From: Neolentinus lepideus HHB14362 ss-1
Lineage: Eukaryota; Basidiomycota; Agaricomycetes; Gloeophyllales; Gloeophyllaceae
Assembly (NCBI GenBank): GCA_001632425.1
Contig: KV425551.1
Span: 854,996 to 918,995, forward strand
Length of the DNA stretch: 64,000 bases
Direction: 5' to 3'
Of the stretch, positions 25,401-34,926 are shown in pieces; positions within the stretch are counted from its first letter, which is position 1, and the number at the start of each line of letters is the position of its first letter. Below the pieces are notes generated by a model. It did no database searches, was not told the DNA's origin, and saw only the letters and a program-made list of their open reading frames with translations. Position numbers and translations under genes: made by a program.

Positions 25401-28400
25401 GTATTGAGCTCGTTCAGCTTCCTGAACAGCAGATTTCCGTCTCCTTTCACTAACAACAGATCAAGAAATCGATTGAAGGAACGAATTTGGCGACATACAT
25501 CGCTGGCCTTCATCAACAACAAGAACTTCCCACCTGCGCGTGCTCTTGAACACGCTTGTGAAGTCTTTAGGATTCGTCAACGTGTCGTACGTGGTGATCA
25601 GGACATGATACTTCGAGCCAGTTGTCTTCGACTGCCTCGTGGTGTGGGCCAGTTCGTAATGTTTGACCACTTCTCGGGCTTTCGCCTCGCCGGAGAAAGG
25701 GACTACTCGTAATCTCGGTGCCCAACGCTCAAACTCACGAACCCAGTTTGTGATTGTGGAATTAGGAACCACGATAAGAGCAGGGAACGCTTTCCAGTTC
25801 TCTGCAATGGTGCCAATGAATGTAGCTATCTGCACTGTTTTACCCTTGGCAAACCTTAGAAATGCGGTCGAACACGGCTGACGCGGACACTACTTACCAG
25901 ACCCATCTCATCAGCGAGGATACAATGCTGTAAGTTCCACCAGTTGTTACAGAGCCAATTGAGTCCGTCGATCTGGAGTCCCCTTAGCGTCAACTCTTCC
26001 ATGATCCAACGCTCCACTCACTTGGAATGGCATCAACGATAAGCCACTAGCTTGACCCAACGAAGGTTGGTTGCCTTCTTTAAAGGCATATCGTTTTCTG
26101 AATCCGTCCAAGGGCCGAGGATTCTTTGTTTTGGGATCTGAGGGCACAACAACACTTCGAGATTCAATCAAGCGCTGGAACGCCTTACGATATTCTTCCC
26201 ATCCAAATTCGCCCTTCCGGGGGGGACAATCCCATGTAGCTGCGTTGTGGCTAATGTTAAGTACGCTTGGACTCCTATTCATCGTATGGACTAACCTTCA
26301 TCATATCCCATATCGTCCCATTTAATGAATGCCCATACTACACGATCAGACAGCTCTTCAGCATGCTCCGTAGATAGAGTATTGCCTGTCCTTTCTTCCC
26401 ATTCGTCCAAGGTCTCGGTAAGGTCTGCGCTAGGCTGTTCACCTTCGTCGAAGGCAGCATCTCGCTCATCTGCATACTTTTCCTCATTGGAATCTTCCTC
26501 GCTGTCCTCTACTACACGACTCTTGGCCGACCGCTTCTGCGTCTTGCTTGATTTTCTTCGAAAACCGCCTCGCTTTCTGGGACACCAGAACAAGGCGTCT
26601 AAAACCCGGTCAGTTGTCTTCCATGGTAAAGGTATCCGCCTCTCAGCATCGGGCAGAGGTGGTGGTGGTGCTCCTAGGACAAAGAGATCACGGGTCTTCA
26701 CTGCGGGAGCAGATGACGACTCGGCTGCTACACCTTTAGTTTCTTCTGCGCTGTCCTCAAGGGTCATGGATTGGTCGTGTATCTCGGGAACGGGCTCCGT
26801 CAGCAGGACAATATTGGGACCAGCTTCCAAGAAATTCTTCAATTTCTGTCTGTGCATCGTTGTCAACCACATATGCGGAACCCAAGTCAATCGTCTGTAG
26901 CTCCGATCAACCCATTTGACGAGATATTCACGAGGGAGATTGTTCTTATAGTTGGGTACCTCGTTCTTGGAACGTGGTGGCTCCACGGCAGTAGCAGGAT
27001 ATGGTCGCCAGGCCAGGACCTTGTCTACGGCGAACGTATACGAGACACAATCAGCGCAGCGCCATTCCATGTCGTCTTGATAATACTCTGCAAGGTCGAC
27101 CGCGCTAGGATGTTCTTTAGCAAGGTCGGCGGGCACTTGCATGTGCACATAGTGGGCGATACGCTTGCAGGTTATGCAACGGAAGAGCAGCTCGCCAAGC
27201 GCGGTCTCCCGGCCAGCGGCACTGTCCTCCTTAGCGCTCGCCGCAACTGGGTCAGATGGATGTTCTATCATTTCGATATCACCATCTTTATCCGGCCTCG
27301 GCTCCTTAGACTTAGAATTCGGACCATTAGTCACTTGCAGGCAGTCAGACAGATGGTCGACCACGGACTCCATGCAGCCCATACACACGCCGCCTTTGGT
27401 ACATGAGCCACATAGAAACTCTGTGGTCTCAGATACATCCAAGGTCATGCGCTTCTGGGGTTCCGGATTCTGTGCGTCCTGTTGGCTCGGGTTGGCACTG
27501 AGGTGTGCACGGTCCTTTTCTCTAACAGCTCTCAGTATCTCATCTTGTTGAGTACGCGCGAGACACCTCCAGTGAGCCGCAACAGGGCATTTCAAGCTAC
27601 ATAAAGATGTAAATTTCATGTCTAAGATTGCTTTTCCAACCTTAAGTACGTACCATCGAACCCAACCACCTAACGTAGCAAGCTTGTCTACGTCGTCCTC
27701 GTCGTCCTCATCATCTTCGTCGGATTTCCTACTCTTCCTGCGACGCCCCCCCTTACCCTTCTTCGCGCTTTTGAGCAAAAGATGGGTGGGCTTCCGATGA
27801 CATTTCTCGCAAACATCACGATGCTGTCGAAGGGGAGCTGTCTCCTCGTCGGAATATGCGTCGACATCGAGTTCGTCCACCGAACGGAAATGACCGTAGG
27901 CGGGGCGGGTGGCGCGACGCTGACTCTTCTTCTTTCGGGCTGGCTTTGGTCGGACTGACTCGTCACTGCTATCTGCGATCAAGTCCAGCTCGTCGTCGAG
28001 GTTGGAGACATCACGCCAGTTCTGCCTCGCGCTATTCCTGGTCCTGGTGGACCTTCTGGTTGGCATAATTTCCTCGACGTCACTGTCTCCCTCCGTCTCG
28101 GCGATGAAGGCTTTCCTAGAACGAGTCTTCTTTGGGCTGAAAGGTAATGCCTTGACGTTCTTCCTCCTACCATGCGATACAACTGCAGTCGTCCTCTTCC
28201 CATCCAATTCCTCGAGATCAGTGAGTTGACTCTCATCCTCGCTAGAGTCTTGAGCCGCGTCGAATTCGTCATCACTCTGCGGAATACCTCTCCGTGCTGC
28301 TCCGATAGTCTTCTTGCGAGAGTTGAGGGTAATTCTGAAATGCACGCGTGACTTCTGATGGACTTCGTTGGAGGACAAGTTCACGCGCGACACATCGCCC

Positions 28401-28916
28401 TCTGCTTTCCTGCGCTCTAAGATATTTTACCAGTTGGAGAAAACGTTACATCTATACATCATTGGACATACCATAGTCCTGATACAGATCTTCATGGTCG
28501 AGAGCGAATCTCTCCGCTACATACTGTCCGAGAGAAGTCATTTTAGCGGACGAGACGGTCAAGTCCAGCAGGACACGCACCCGTCGGACTTGGTCGTTCG
28601 CGTGCCTGGCAAAAAGATACAATATGTCATTCTCTTCGTACTCGCCAATAACTTTTTCCGGTTCAGCATCCTCATCTGAAAGGTCATAATCCCAGTCGTC
28701 AAGGTGCTTGTAATTCAGAGCCTCCGCAGCGGCAAGAACAGGCGGCTCGACATAGACCTCTGCAGGAGGTAAACTAACGTCCAGAGACGCTGATTCTAGC
28801 GCGGAAACGTTAGGGTGATCGGGTGCATCAAGTGAAGTCTCCGGCTTCTCTTCCTGGTGCAGAGATTCCTCGAGACGCAGGCTTTCCAGCGCGTCACTCG
28901 GATCCCCCACAGACAT
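22470..28916 (-). CDS. CHD/Mit1-type chromatin remodeler (PHD, chromodomain, SNF2 ATPase)
   Basis: This is an ATP-dependent nucleosome remodeler; Mit1 is the remodeling subunit of the fission-yeast SHREC silencing complex. The acidic first exon ends DLYQDY and is spliced to [12 protein letters not shown]. Next come basic/acidic repeats and Cys-rich PHD-like modules ([59 protein letters not shown]). A chromodomain follows ([18 protein letters not shown]). The ATPase shows [75 protein letters not shown] and [11 protein letters not shown]. The C-terminus is acidic, has (SK)n repeats and a possible Zn knuckle ([16 protein letters not shown]), and ends TMTMAID in a last exon at 22470-22620. I use ATG 28916 because the frame above it has no ATG before a stop. 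Confidence 0.85.
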
Positions 28917-29306
28917 GCCGAAAGCGCGATCTAATATATAAAGGTGATCAGTCGACGCGTCCGGAACGGTGGTAGTAAGTCGTGGACGCGATAGCCTCGA
29001 GACGCTAATTTCGGCCAATATGTGACTTTCTCACGATCACATGCGACGCGTTACTTCCTGATATAGTATCAGGAAGCCACAGCCACAAGAGGCGCCAATA
29101 TTTGTTGTGTAGCTATTCAAGGGCTGCCATGACGAGAGGAGAACAGAGAAATTTGGTTCACTGTACCGTACCACCGTGCAAAACATTTTCCCAGCATTGA
29201 GGTCACTGTGGAAGGAACCGCAGTCCCTTTTCTCAATAGAAAAACCGCTGGTGGTCGGATCTCATTGACTCGATATGACAATGCTTAACACAACCCTTAC
29301 GGTGAT

Positions 29307-29400
29307 GTCACTTTGCCGGAGTGGTTAACGGGATCGCCTGCTATTACAGTATTCCAGCGGTTGGGCTTTGCCCGCGTGTGTTCGAATCGCACAGGTGACG
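29307..29400 (+). tRNA. tRNA-Ser(GCT) with 12-nt intron
   Basis: A complete cloverleaf can be drawn. Acceptor strands are GTCACTT (29307-29313) and AGGTGAC (29393-29399), with discriminator G at 29400. The D stem is CCG/CGG with loop GAGTGGTTAA. The anticodon stem is ATCGC/GCGGT around loop CTGCTA|A with anticodon GCT at 29340-29342. The 12-nt intron is 29344-29355, immediately after position 37 as in other nuclear tRNA introns. The long variable arm (GGGC..GCCC) is typical of serine tRNAs. The T stem is GTGTG/CGCAC around TTCGAAT. A run of six T at 29402-29407 ends the unit. The spliced length is 82 nt. Confidence 0.93.
29344..29355 (+). other. tRNA-Ser intron
   Basis: Removal of TTACAGTATTCC restores a seven-base anticodon loop CTGCTAA and a five-pair anticodon stem. 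The position after base 37 matches the tRNA splicing endonuclease site. Confidence 0.85.
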
Positions 29401-29401
29401 C

Positions 29402-29407
29402 TTTTTT
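29402..29407 (+). terminator. Pol III terminator of tRNA-Ser
   Basis: Six consecutive T residues begin one base after the tRNA discriminator base. Confidence 0.85.
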
Positions 29408-32021
29408 CCCTCTCTTTGGTGCACCAGGAAACAGCAAATTCTATAGTGGTTTCCCCCCGGATATGTAGTCCTCCATAGGTCTACAGGGGTCAGATAGGTC
29501 AATGTAGAAGGCGGGAAACCATGATAGGTAGTCATAGGTGATATGTGTTTCCTGATGCTGATGTGCGAGGTTCGGGAATCGGTAGGAAAGACTTACTAAC
29601 AAGCTGACATACTGTCATGATCTTTATTTTGGTACTTGCAGATGTGCGGTCGGAACTGCCACTCAGGCTTGCAATTACCCGCCAGCAGAGTACTCGAGGT
29701 CATTGCTAACGAAGACAACCCAGCTTCATAGCCATGCATAGATTGCACCTTCCGAAGCACGTCTACTTTACCGTCGCCAGTAATGGTCGCGCTATTTGGG
29801 TTAAGACCTCCCTACTGCTTCTGTACAGCATAGGACATAGTGCGGAGATGTTCTCTTCATCTCTGAGGATCAACATTCTGGATGTACAGATTTCCCTCTT
29901 TGTAAGTAAGTTTCGTACGTACTTCACATAAAGCAAATAAACAAGCTTAAAAATAGTCCCCCTTTTTAGCACAGACCTGCAGTATATTTATTACAGCAGT
30001 CCCATGTCAAGAAGCGATGACAGTCCCAGTCCTATTCCTAGAGCCCTGTCCGTTGATCGTGCGTCCACCTGCCACGGCATGCGAGCCCGTCAGATCGGGC
30101 TGACGGAGAAGGGGCCCCGTCGCCGGTACAGAAGTCGCGGAAGTGGAAGCCCAATCGCTGCCCACTGCGAACGCCCTGATACCCAAGCTGCGTGCTTCTG
30201 CACGATGTCGTAACTGCCCCTTGGCCCCTGTTAAAGCCCCCGGACCCGGCGCTCTGGGCAGGAAGAACGCGAGGCCTCCGTCAGAGGTGTTGCACTAGGG
30301 TTTAGGCGTTCTTTGCCAAGGACGAGCTGTCTTGCCAAAAGTAGAATGCTACGCCTTGGTGTATGCGCCGCTCAGTCCGAGGCAGGACGGGCGTACACTG
30401 CTGCCTGCCTGTCTGCTCCCCACTAGTTCGGTGATCGTGCGCGCCCTAGCACCGCGGGCCATGCGGCGCGGTGCCTGCGAAATCGCGAGTTACCTGCCGG
30501 ACGGTACTGCGCCAGCCGTGTTCAGGGCTGCCACTCCTGTGCGCGCTGGATAGTGAGATAACTGGGTATCAACCGGAGCGCGGGTGTCTGGCTGCCAGGG
30601 CGCAGTCGAGTTTGGGCGGACTAGCGCCGCTGTTTTGGCTTGAAGAATGCTGCGTTCAGAGATGCGCTTTGTGGCATTGGTTGGGAGCATGTGACGTGAG
30701 ACATTTTCCCCACTGGCTCTTAGAGTCCTCTAGGCAGCCCATTCAGTCGTATCGTCGCACATGGGAACCTCTGATTCCAAACTACGTGCACTATAAATAT
30801 GACACTGGGTTCGACCACCGATTGTGCCTCTCGATATCTGTAATACAACACCGTGCGTACCCGATCTCTATTTACTGAGGCATTTGTGCTTACAATCCAG
30901 TCAAAAGCTCCGGATAAATTTCATTCTAGTGGGGAGACCACATATCTTTCTAATGATGGGAAATGACCCGTGGTATTTTGACTTCCGGACCGAGGTTTGG
31001 ATTGTCACTCTGTCTGTCAGCGTGTTCGGCCGAGTCCAAGCTTGTGCTCTGTAGAGAGCTTAACCTTGAGAGTGTGTCAGCGATATGAACGGGAGTGCCG
31101 TGAGTTTGATTAATTCGCTTGCTACTAAGCAGCGAGAAGCTAGCCTTTTCATTCTTCGTTATCAGACAAAACCCCGACTTTGATCGTGGATTTTACTAAC
31201 CGTTCGATTACTCCGCAAAGCTAAAGTTGCCTCGGATCTAAACGGAGAGAAGCCCGTGTCTTCGACTTGAAGGTTTATTCTGCGGCCTCATCGCAGTAGC
31301 CCTTGCGGTAGACAGCGAGGGACCCCAAGCAGGTAATGTATTTGTGCAGCTCCCTTGAGATTTTTTTGTGTACCCATCTTATGGGACGTGTCTCTGCCAT
31401 GTTTGATAAAAGCAGCCTCCGAGTCTGCTTTGTGATGAAATCAATGTCAGAAAAGGAGCTACTTGTTCTTTGTGTCCCGGTACGCTGGAATGGTGTTCTG
31501 TTATTGGATATTTCCCGAGGGTCGGTGCACCGTGGGGGGCAACTGTGGACGCGTCGGCTACAACTATGGACACCCCATACAAGAGAAGCCTGGATTTTAC
31601 GACAAGTTGCAGCGGGGTGAAATCAGCTTCTCCACTGACTCTGAGTTGTATGTAAGTCTAATCGCTTGGCCTATGCCGAATAAACTCCTAGGAAGCTGAG
31701 GCCTATCGAGACAGGAAGTTGTCGCATTTTGGACGCCCCGGTATAGCAAGTGTTTTATTTTAGTGAAGGATCTTGTCACAACGATTAGTGATATTCTAAA
31801 GACAGGACGCGAAGATGTTTACTTGTTGACTTCGATGACACGACGTCGTATCGCATTTGCCAAGGACAAGAACCGGTGATCATACGAGTCCGCAGCGGAT
31901 TGGTTGGATGCGGTTCTGTAGAAGATATCGCTGTTAGGAATGCTGCGTTGAGAGTACTGTTTCGCGAAGACTGTGCATTCCGGAGATCATCGCGGGAGAA
32001 CCACGAGATGTCACGTAAAGT

Positions 32022-32051
32022 CTTGGCTCGCCAAGGGCAGCGAGGCTTGGC
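32022..32051. promoter_or_regulatory. Cluster of three PacC-type GCCAAG sites
   Basis: CTTGGC at 32022-32027, GCCAAG at 32030-32035 and CTTGGC at 32046-32051 lie within 30 bp, about 300 bp upstream of the PacC ATG. The first two form an inverted pair. The known Aspergillus PacC core site is GCCARG. Further copies lie at 30315, 30594 (GCCAGG), 31665 and 31859. Confidence 0.55.
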
Positions 32052-32242
32052 AGCACTGCAAGACCCCGGGACCAGCTGTCAGGGAAGACGGCTTCGGAAG
32101 CTGTTCCTATTCTCCCCAATGTCTTGTCCCGCGGCACCCATTGCCGTGTGCCTGGGCCGCGGCTGCGCAGGCAAGGGTGTTTGCATATGTGTGCAGCAAA
32201 TGATACGAGAAAGTCCTATTAATACAGCCGTGTAACAGACGC

Positions 32243-32250
32243 ATAAATAG
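32243..32250 (+). promoter_or_regulatory. TATA-like element of the PacC gene
   Basis: ATAAATAG lies 90 bp upstream of the PacC ATG. A start about 30 bp downstream would fall just before the tandem GCCAAG sites. Confidence 0.4.
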
Positions 32251-32284
32251 GGGGTGTCCGGGGTGAGATCCTTGTCTGCCCAGT

Positions 32285-32296
32285 GCCAAGGCCAAG
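32285..32296 (+). promoter_or_regulatory. Tandem PacC-type GCCAAG sites
   Basis: Two directly abutting GCCAAG hexamers (32285-32290 and 32291-32296) lie 44 bp upstream of the PacC ATG, near the expected transcription start. This position would suit direct autoregulation. Confidence 0.55.
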
Positions 32297-32339
32297 CCAG
32301 AGATCGACTCCGGTATTTAAAGCGGTCGGATTCGCCAGC

Positions 32340-34758
32340 ATGCCCGACCCCCTCCTGCCAATCTCTCTTGTACCCCTGCGCGACCTCGAGTCTGCTCTCC
32401 GCATCGCAAACCACCAAATGGGCCCCCCCTTCCGCCCCCCGTCCCCCCGCTCGCCGTCCCCGACGACCGCAGACCAGGATGCCTCCAGCGGACACGACAG
32501 CAACTCTCAAGAACCAGACGCTCACAAGTGTCTCTGGCACGACTGTGACAAGGTCATGTCCGACCCAGAGGCTCTCTACAACCACCTCTGCAACGACCAC
32601 ATTGGCCGAAAGAGCACCAATAATCTGTGCCTGACGTGCAAGTGGAAAGACTGTGGGACCACGTGCTCAAAGAGAGATCATATCACCAGTCATGTCAGAG
32701 GTACGCCCTCAACCGTCTTTATCTTACCGCATATGATTTACATAGTCCGTCAGTGCATACCCCGTTGAAACCTCATAGCTGCGACGTACGTAATATCACT
32801 CTTATACGCTGCAGTCGGCTCACTGTCCGCACAGATCTGCAAAAAGTCGTTCAAGAGGCCCCAGGACCTGAAGAAACATGAGAAGATCCATACCGAGGAG
32901 CACCATGCTCAGCACAAGCACTCAAAGGCCATTACTGTCGCCGATCCTTCTTTCAATCAAAGGATCCGGAATGACATGTCCAAACCCAGCCCGTACGGTG
33001 TTTCTCCGCGTCAACACCCGAGCGGCACACACGGTTCCCGTGCCGGATCTGACTCGACAGCGATTAGCTGTTCCGGTAAGGACGCCTCTATAGCTGTCGT
33101 GTTCGGTACTTATATCTATCATTAGGTTCAAGCCGCGGCCCATTATCCACACCCTCCCCTGAGATGATGCCCTCCCAGGTACATATTGCATCTAGCTACA
33201 GCCATCAGCCAGCACATGGACTCCTTCCCCAGAATCATCTTTCAACGTGGGAGGCCCTCAGGGCCGATGGTACTCCTACTACTGCCGGTGCCGGTGTCAA
33301 GAGATCCTATGATCACGCCGTGGACGAGTTCTTCACCGATATGAAGAAGAGGCGTGTTACGCCCTCGTATGACCCGGGTATGTACTGTCTTTGGAGCCAT
33401 TTGTTGGATACTGAAGTGGTGCATAAATAGATATGGCTGAACGACTCAATCGTTTGGCGTATTCACAAGATTTAAGCGGTCACGAGCAGACACACTTTAA
33501 TCCGCGTTCCGTGTCTTTCGATATACGGACGCCTGAGGAGCTTGCCGCCGTGAATGACTTCCTTGTCACCCTAGGCCGCGACGTCGCTTCGGGAGCTGTG
33601 CCGCGTCAATCCCAGCTCTCCATGCATCAGCGTGCGGAGAATAGCAGCAATTATTCTACCGCTTCCATGTTCGATGCTGAAAGCCTGAGCCAGATGGGCC
33701 TTGCAGGCATGCCTGGGCTGCCTGGTTCGGGTGCTACGTACCCCAGCGAACACGAGTACTCATCGGTGCCTAGCGGCGCGCACCAGTACTCGTCGGTGCC
33801 ATACCCGAGTACATCTGGTCTGCGGTCCAACCACCCGTCGGTCCAGCCCACGGCCTACACGTCCTTGTACTCGGACGTGCCCCATGCGAATCTTACTTAC
33901 TCTTCCTCTGATGAGTTCTCCGCGCCTCCTGCGCTCACGCGGCGGTCGATGTCGGCTTACTCTAGCTCACCGTACGCCCAAATCAGTCTTCCCCCGCCTG
34001 AACTTGACTCGCCCCATTCGTCGTCCTCTACGCCGTCGGCGGCGACCCCTCCACGCCTATCACTCTCCATGCCCGAAAACCCCATGTTCTTCGAGCCCGT
34101 ACGTGCTCCGCGCGTGCCTCCCTTGGTTCCCCATCTTGCCCAGGCGGACTACTCCAAAGCTCGCAGGCATACATACATTCCTCTCCAGAACGCCGACGCG
34201 AAGGCAGCTCTCACCCCACCAGAACCCATGGAACCCAAACTCCCGAACCGCGTCCACCGCGGGCCCCCAGCGAAGCTCACCGCCCACGCCGTGTCGTCGC
34301 TGTCGTCATCTACGTCCTCGCGGCTGTACCCCCTGCTCAAAGAAGGCGACCGCGAGTACAAGCTCCCGCCGCTCACGAGCATGCTGCGCGAGCGCCCGGC
34401 GCCGGACGCGTCCCCGCGCTCGCCGCCGCCGCGCGAGTCGACGCCGAGCTCGGGGCCGTCTTCGCCGGTGCTGCAGGCACACACGCTACCGGGCATCCAC
34501 GCGATCACCGCGGCGAGCCTGGACGAGCGGCTGTCCCGGGAGGTTGGCCGCATCCAGCTCGAGAGCGGCGCTAAGGATGTGACGCCCGAGCAGCGTCGGC
34601 GGCATGCCGAGCTCATTCGGGATTTGTTGCTCGTTATAAATGCCGACTTTCGGAAGCGGGTGGGTGTGTCGGCGCGGCATCGGACTTCACCTTTGGGTAG
34701 GGACCACGATCGGATAGCGGGCCAGTCTCCGAGGGACGTGGAGATGGCCTTTGCGTAA
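32340..34758 (+). CDS. pacC: pH-response transcription factor PacC/Rim101
   Basis: PacC is the zinc-finger factor of ambient-pH signalling. It is activated by proteolysis after recruitment by PalA/Rim20. Three C2H2 fingers are present: [20 protein letters not shown] with [14 protein letters not shown], then [19 protein letters not shown], then [20 protein letters not shown], the last two completed across introns at about 32700-32760 and 32790-32830. [16 protein letters not shown] and RKSTNNLC are diagnostic for PacC. The rest is Ser/Pro-rich, with a basic KKRRV patch (33340-33360) and a YPLL motif (34327-34338) of the YPXL/I type bound by PalA. The C-terminal third is very GC-rich. The start at 32340 is the nearest ATG in frame; an ATG at 32283 in the same frame would add 19 residues. 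The gene converges on TAF1. Confidence 0.92.
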
Positions 34759-34926
34759 CTTATTGAGCGATTTGCTTGTCTTTCTGTTTTATGTACTTTG
34801 TTACTCCCTTCTCAGTGTCGTGATAATGTACATTAGGTATATCATATTCTATGCTACATCGGTCGTATCGTTCAATGTTGCAAGCTACACGGAACCGGCA
34901 GACATAATAATAGAAATCCTGGTGCA

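Larger units (their letters stand above)
29408..32339. other. Long non-coding upstream region of PacC, about 2.9 kb
   Basis: No open frame here shows family motifs, and the longest (about 135 codons at 30471-30878) has no coherent splicing context. The stretch 30040-30700 is GC-rich. Two mutually exclusive hairpins overlap at 30084-30106 (CCGTCAG facing CTGACGG, or AGCCCG facing CGGGCT). The right-hand part holds many PacC-type GCCARG sites. The region probably combines an extended promoter and a long, possibly spliced, 5' leader for PacC. Confidence 0.5.

Noticed and set aside
26325..26900. 191-codon plus-strand frame
   Set aside because: It is antisense to the CHD-type ATPase chromodomain/PHD exon, and its Ser/Arg-rich content mirrors the acidic coding strand.
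30471..30878. Open frame of 135 codons upstream of PacC
   Set aside because: No recognisable motif or supporting exons. The composition follows the local GC-rich stretch, so it is most likely chance.
33701..34582. 293-codon plus-strand frame inside the PacC gene
   Set aside because: It is an alternative frame of the GC-rich PacC C-terminus, Arg/Pro/Thr-rich from codon bias, with no motif and no independent splicing.
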